64,000 nucleotides of DNA from Chrysoporthe austroafricana (lineage: Eukaryota > Ascomycota > Sordariomycetes > Diaporthales > Cryphonectriaceae), in the NCBI GenBank assembly GCA_001051155.2, contig JYIP02000010.1:1269542-1333541 (forward strand). The letters are read 5' to 3'. Below, one piece after another: positions 60,382 to 64,000 of the stretch (the stretch's first letter is position 1; every line of letters begins with the position of its first letter). A program made the position numbers and the translations under genes. Below the pieces are notes generated by a model. The model was not told the origin of the DNA and did not search any database. It saw only the letters and a program-made list of their open reading frames with translations.

Positions 60382-60576
60382 CTCGATGCAGTTTAAAAGA
60401 ATCCGTAAGGCTAGAGCAATACGCTTAACCGAACTCGGGACAAAAGAATTTTTGGAACGGGATTTCTTGATTTTACCCGATATAACGAATTAGGAAAGCA
60501 CAATCCGAAATAAGAATATCAGGCAAGATTACTTACGGAAAATCTTTAGGGATAAAGATTGCAAAGAAGGAAATAA

Positions 60577-61052
60577 TATTATGAACTAACGAACGATTCA
60601 AGTTATAAGAACAGGCCGGATTAACGGATCCAGGATTAACGTAATACGGACTCAGTACTTGATACAAGGAACTTACTTATCCGAAAATGTTTGGCCAATT
60701 CAGATTATATAACTAAAGGGTTAGGGTTTCCGAGCTATAATTGCTAGGATCGCTAGGCAATTGAAACGACTGAATTGCTGGAATTGCCTGACAATTCTAC
60801 GATCCAGGACTGAAAAGCTGGATATATAAGATACGTTCGTTACCCATTAGATAGATACAGTATATAGCTTTTCAGTTATTAATCTAAGTATCAATTGGAT
60901 TTTACTATTGATAGTCGCTCAAGACTTATGAATATTGTAATATTCAGTAACGTATTTCCGGTATTCCAAGATCTATATTTGGCACCGCTTTTGTTAGCAT
61001 AAACCCTTTTAATTCTACAGCATATCTTAAGATTGCTGCAGCGTTTATAATA
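60577..61052 (+). repeat. 3' LTR of D (476 bp)
   Basis: Starts TATTATGAACTAACG and ends GCGTTTATAATA, followed by CAAAT. AGGGTTAGGGTTT lies at about 60717-60729. Confidence 0.94.
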
Positions 61053-64000
61053 CAAATAGCAAGCAAAATAAAAAATAAGTAAAGCAAATAGCAAGTAAAA
61101 AAAAGAATTAAGAAAATACGAAATTTATAATAAGCAATATATAATATATAGCAAAAAGCAAATATATTATATATTAAGCAAATAAGAAATAAAATTAATA
61201 ATAAGCAAAAGCAAATAAAAAATAAAACAAAAAATATATATAATAAATAAAATAAAAAATATATAATAAGTAATATATAATAAATAGAATAAAAAAGATA
61301 TAATAAGTAATATATAATAAATAAAATAAAAAATATATAATAAGCAATATATAATAAATAATATATAATAAGTAATATATAATAAGCAATATAAAATAAG
61401 CAATATAAAATAAATAAAAGAAATAAAAAGAAATATAAAGCAAAATAAAGAAAGTAAATAATAAAGAAAATATATAAAAAGCAAAATTAATAATTAATAA
61501 AAAGTAAAATATATTTAATAAATAATAAATAAAGCAAGCAATAAGCAAAGCAAATAGCAAATAAAGCAAATTATAAGCAAAGCAAATTGCAAATAAAGCA
61601 AATAATAAGCAAAATAAAGAATAAATAAAAAAAATAAATTAAGTAAAGAATAAATAAAATAAAAAAATAAAATAAAGAATAAAGAAAATAAATAGCAAAT
61701 AAAGCAAATAGCAAATAAAATATATAATAAATAAAATATATAATAAATAAAATATATAATAAATAAAATATATAATAAATAAAATAAATAAATAAAATAA
61801 ATAATAAATAATAATAAATAAAAAATAAAATAAGCAAAAAGCAAAATATATAATAAAGAAAAGTAATAATAAAAAAAAAATAATAAATTATAAATATTAA
61901 AGAATAAATAGCAAATAATAAATAAAATAAATAATAAATAAAATAAATAATAAATAAAGCAAGTAATAAATAAAGCAAGCAATAAGTAAAATAAATAAGA
62001 AATAAAATAAATAATAAGCAAAAGAAATAATATATAAAATAAATAGCAAATAATAAATAAAATAAATAATAAGCAAAATAAGCAGCAAGCAAAGCAAATA
62101 ATAAATAAAATAAGCAATAAACAAAGCAAATAGCAAGCAAAATAAGCAGCAAGTAAAATAAATAGCAAGCAAAATAAATAGCAAGTAAAATAAATAGCAA
62201 GCAAAATAAATAGCAAGCAAAATAAATAGCAAGCAAAATAAATAGCAAGCAAAATAAATAGCAAATAAAACAAATAATAAGCAAAATAAATAGCAAGCAA
62301 AATAAGCAGCAAATAAAATAAATAACAAATAAAATAAATAGCAAATAAAATAAGCAATAAATAAAATAAAAAGCAAATAAAGCAAATAGCAAATAATAAA
62401 TAATAAATAATAAATAGCAAGCAAAAAAAAGAATAAGCAAAATAAATAATAAATAAAAGCAAGCAGAAAATAAAATAAATAGCAAGCAATAAATAATAAA
62501 TAAAATTAAAAGCAAAAGAAAGAAATAAAAAATAAATAAAATAAGCAGTAAAGAAAATAAATAGCAAGCAAAGCAAGCAATAAGAAAAATAAATAAAAGA
62601 AATAATAAATAAAAGAAATAATAAATAAAAGAAATAATAAATAAAATAATAAATAAATATAAAAAATAAAAAGCAAAGCAAATAATAAATAAAATTAATA
62701 AAATAAATAATATTTAATAAGCATTAAGTAATAAACAATAAGCAAAAAAGAAAATAAGTAAAACAAATAGCAAATAAAATAAATAATAAGCAAAATAAAT
62801 AGCAAGCAAAATAAATAAAAAGCAAAGCAAATAAAAAAAGCAAATTATAAATAAAATAAATTATTAATATAATAAATATAATAAATAAAAAAGAAAGCAA
62901 ATAAAAAAAGATATAAATAATCAATAAAATAAAGAATAAAAATAAGAAATAATAAAAAAAGCAAAGAAAAAAAAATATAAATAATAAGTAAAATAAATAA
63001 TAAATATAGCAAATAGCAAATAAAATATATAATAAGCAAAAAAAATAGCAAGCAAAGCAAGCAGCAAGCAAAATAAGTAGCAAGCAAAGCAAGTAGCAAG
63101 CAAAGCAAGCAGCAAGCAAAGCAAATAGCAAGCAAAGCAAATTGCAAGCAAAATAAAAAAGAAGCAAAGCAAATTTAAAGCAAAGCAAATAGCAAATAAA
63201 AGAAAGAAAAAGCAAAATAAAAAAAAAATTAAATATATAGCAAATAAAAGAAATAAGAAATAAAGCGAGAAATATATAAAATAAAGAATATATAAAGCAA
63301 ATAATTAAGAAAAAGCAATTAATAATAAATAATAAATAAGAAGCAAAATAAATAATAAGTAAAATAAAACAAATAGCAAATAAAATTTCAAAGCAAGCAA
63401 AGCAAGCAAAATAAATAAAGCAAGCAAAGCAAGCAAAGCAAGCAAAATAAGTAAAGCAAGCAAAAAGCAAAATAAATAGCAAATATAATATATAATAAAT
63501 AAAAAAAAAATAAATTTTATAAATAATAAATAAAGCAAATAATAAGCAAAATAAATAATAAGAAAAGCAAAAAGCAAATAAAATAAAAAAGAAATAAAAT
63601 AAATAATAAGCAAAATAAATAGCAAATAAAATAAATAGCAAATAAAATATATAATAAATAAAGCAAATAGCAAATATAATAAGCAATTAATAAAATAGAT
63701 AATAAATAAAATAAAAAGCAAATTAAATAAAAAGCAAATTAAATAAAAAGCAAATTAAGCAAGCAATAAGCAAAATATATAGCAAATTATTAATAATATA
63801 TAGCAAGNNNNAAAGCAAATTAAGCAAGCAATAAGCAAAATATATAGCAAATTATTAATAATATATAGCAAGTAAAATAAATAATATATAATATAAAGAA
63901 GAAATAAAAAGAAGCAAAAAATAAAGTTTATAATAAATAATAAATAATAAGAAAGAAAGAATAAAGAATAAAAGCAATTAATACAATTTATAATAAATAT
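61053..64000. repeat. Low-complexity purine-rich array, part 2
   Basis: Continuation of the array of 49089-53580. At about 62131-62270 roughly nine nearly perfect 16-bp units (TAGCAAGCAAAATAAA type) stand in a row; elsewhere, for example 61730-61800, AAATATATAATAAAT words dominate. Long minus-strand ORFs (61515-62681, 62724-63686 and others) come from the base bias. Neither array end is visible on the right. A four-N gap is at 63808-63811. Confidence 0.88.
63808..63811. other. Assembly gap (NNNN) with duplicated flanks
   Basis: 61 bp on the left (63747-63807) are repeated exactly on the right (63812-63872), which points to an unmerged overlap. Confidence 0.85.

Larger units (their letters stand above)
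53581..61052 (+). mobile_element. Ty3/Gypsy chromovirus D, complete structure, plus strand
   Basis: A 7,472-bp element with 476-bp LTRs at 53581-54056 and 60577-61052 and target duplication CAAAT. It has the least RIP damage of the complete elements: the 5' LTR still begins TGTTATGAAT, GC content is higher and several coding blocks read cleanly. Order is gag, protease, RT, RNase H, integrase, chromodomain, then an antisense six-Cys gene. It inserted into the low-complexity array and so is younger than the array. Confidence 0.94.

Overview
The window is from a filamentous ascomycete (Pezizomycotina-type) genome with a bipartite, isochore-like composition. Evidence for this is short GT-AG introns (53-96 nt), a Zn2Cys6 regulator, Ty3/Gypsy chromoviruses, and transposon copies degraded by transition mutations typical of repeat-induced point mutation (RIP). 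I cannot name the species.

Layout. 1-2726: 3' part of a chromovirus (A1, + strand) with its 3' LTR. 2727-3630: LTR fragments, including a tandem pair of minus-strand solo LTRs. 3631-15231: the only GC-balanced, intact part, a five-gene island. It holds an AnmK/levoglucosan-kinase-family sugar kinase (+), a Zn2Cys6 regulator (-), an SDR (-), a Gfo/Idh/MocA oxidoreductase (+) and an MFS sugar transporter (+). 15232-15775: dispersed repeat R. About 17.3-19.2 kb and 26.5-27.5 kb: two halves of a dead subtelomeric-type RecQ helicase gene, split by chromovirus A2 (19223-26545, -, target duplication CGTAT). 27.5-30.4 kb: AT-rich, nothing recognised. 30.4-31.87 kb: about eight degenerate ~180-bp tandem units. 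31869-39191: chromovirus A3 (-, duplication CCCCG). 39896-47244: chromovirus C (+, duplication CTTTT). 48.1-49.09 kb: more repeat R. 49.09-53.58 kb and 61.05-64.0 kb: one low-complexity purine-rich array built from ~16-bp words, split by chromovirus D (53581-61052, +, duplication CAAAT).

Genes together. The island reads as a small carbohydrate-use cluster: uptake (MFS), phosphorylation of an anhydro-sugar (kinase), two NAD(P)-dependent sugar/polyol-type oxidoreductases and a local regulator. A substrate such as levoglucosan or 1,6-anhydro-MurNAc is inferred from the kinase family only.

Most unusual features. (1) Each chromovirus carries, antisense between pol and the 3' LTR, a gene for a six-cysteine, coiled-coil protein. 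In family A it has a 53-nt intron whose removal joins the two halves in frame. (2) The A2 insertion can be undone on paper and the helicase frame is restored exactly. (3) A telomere-like GGGTTAGGG motif sits in the U3 of every LTR family. (4) Every assembly gap in the low-complexity array is flanked by the same sequence on both sides.
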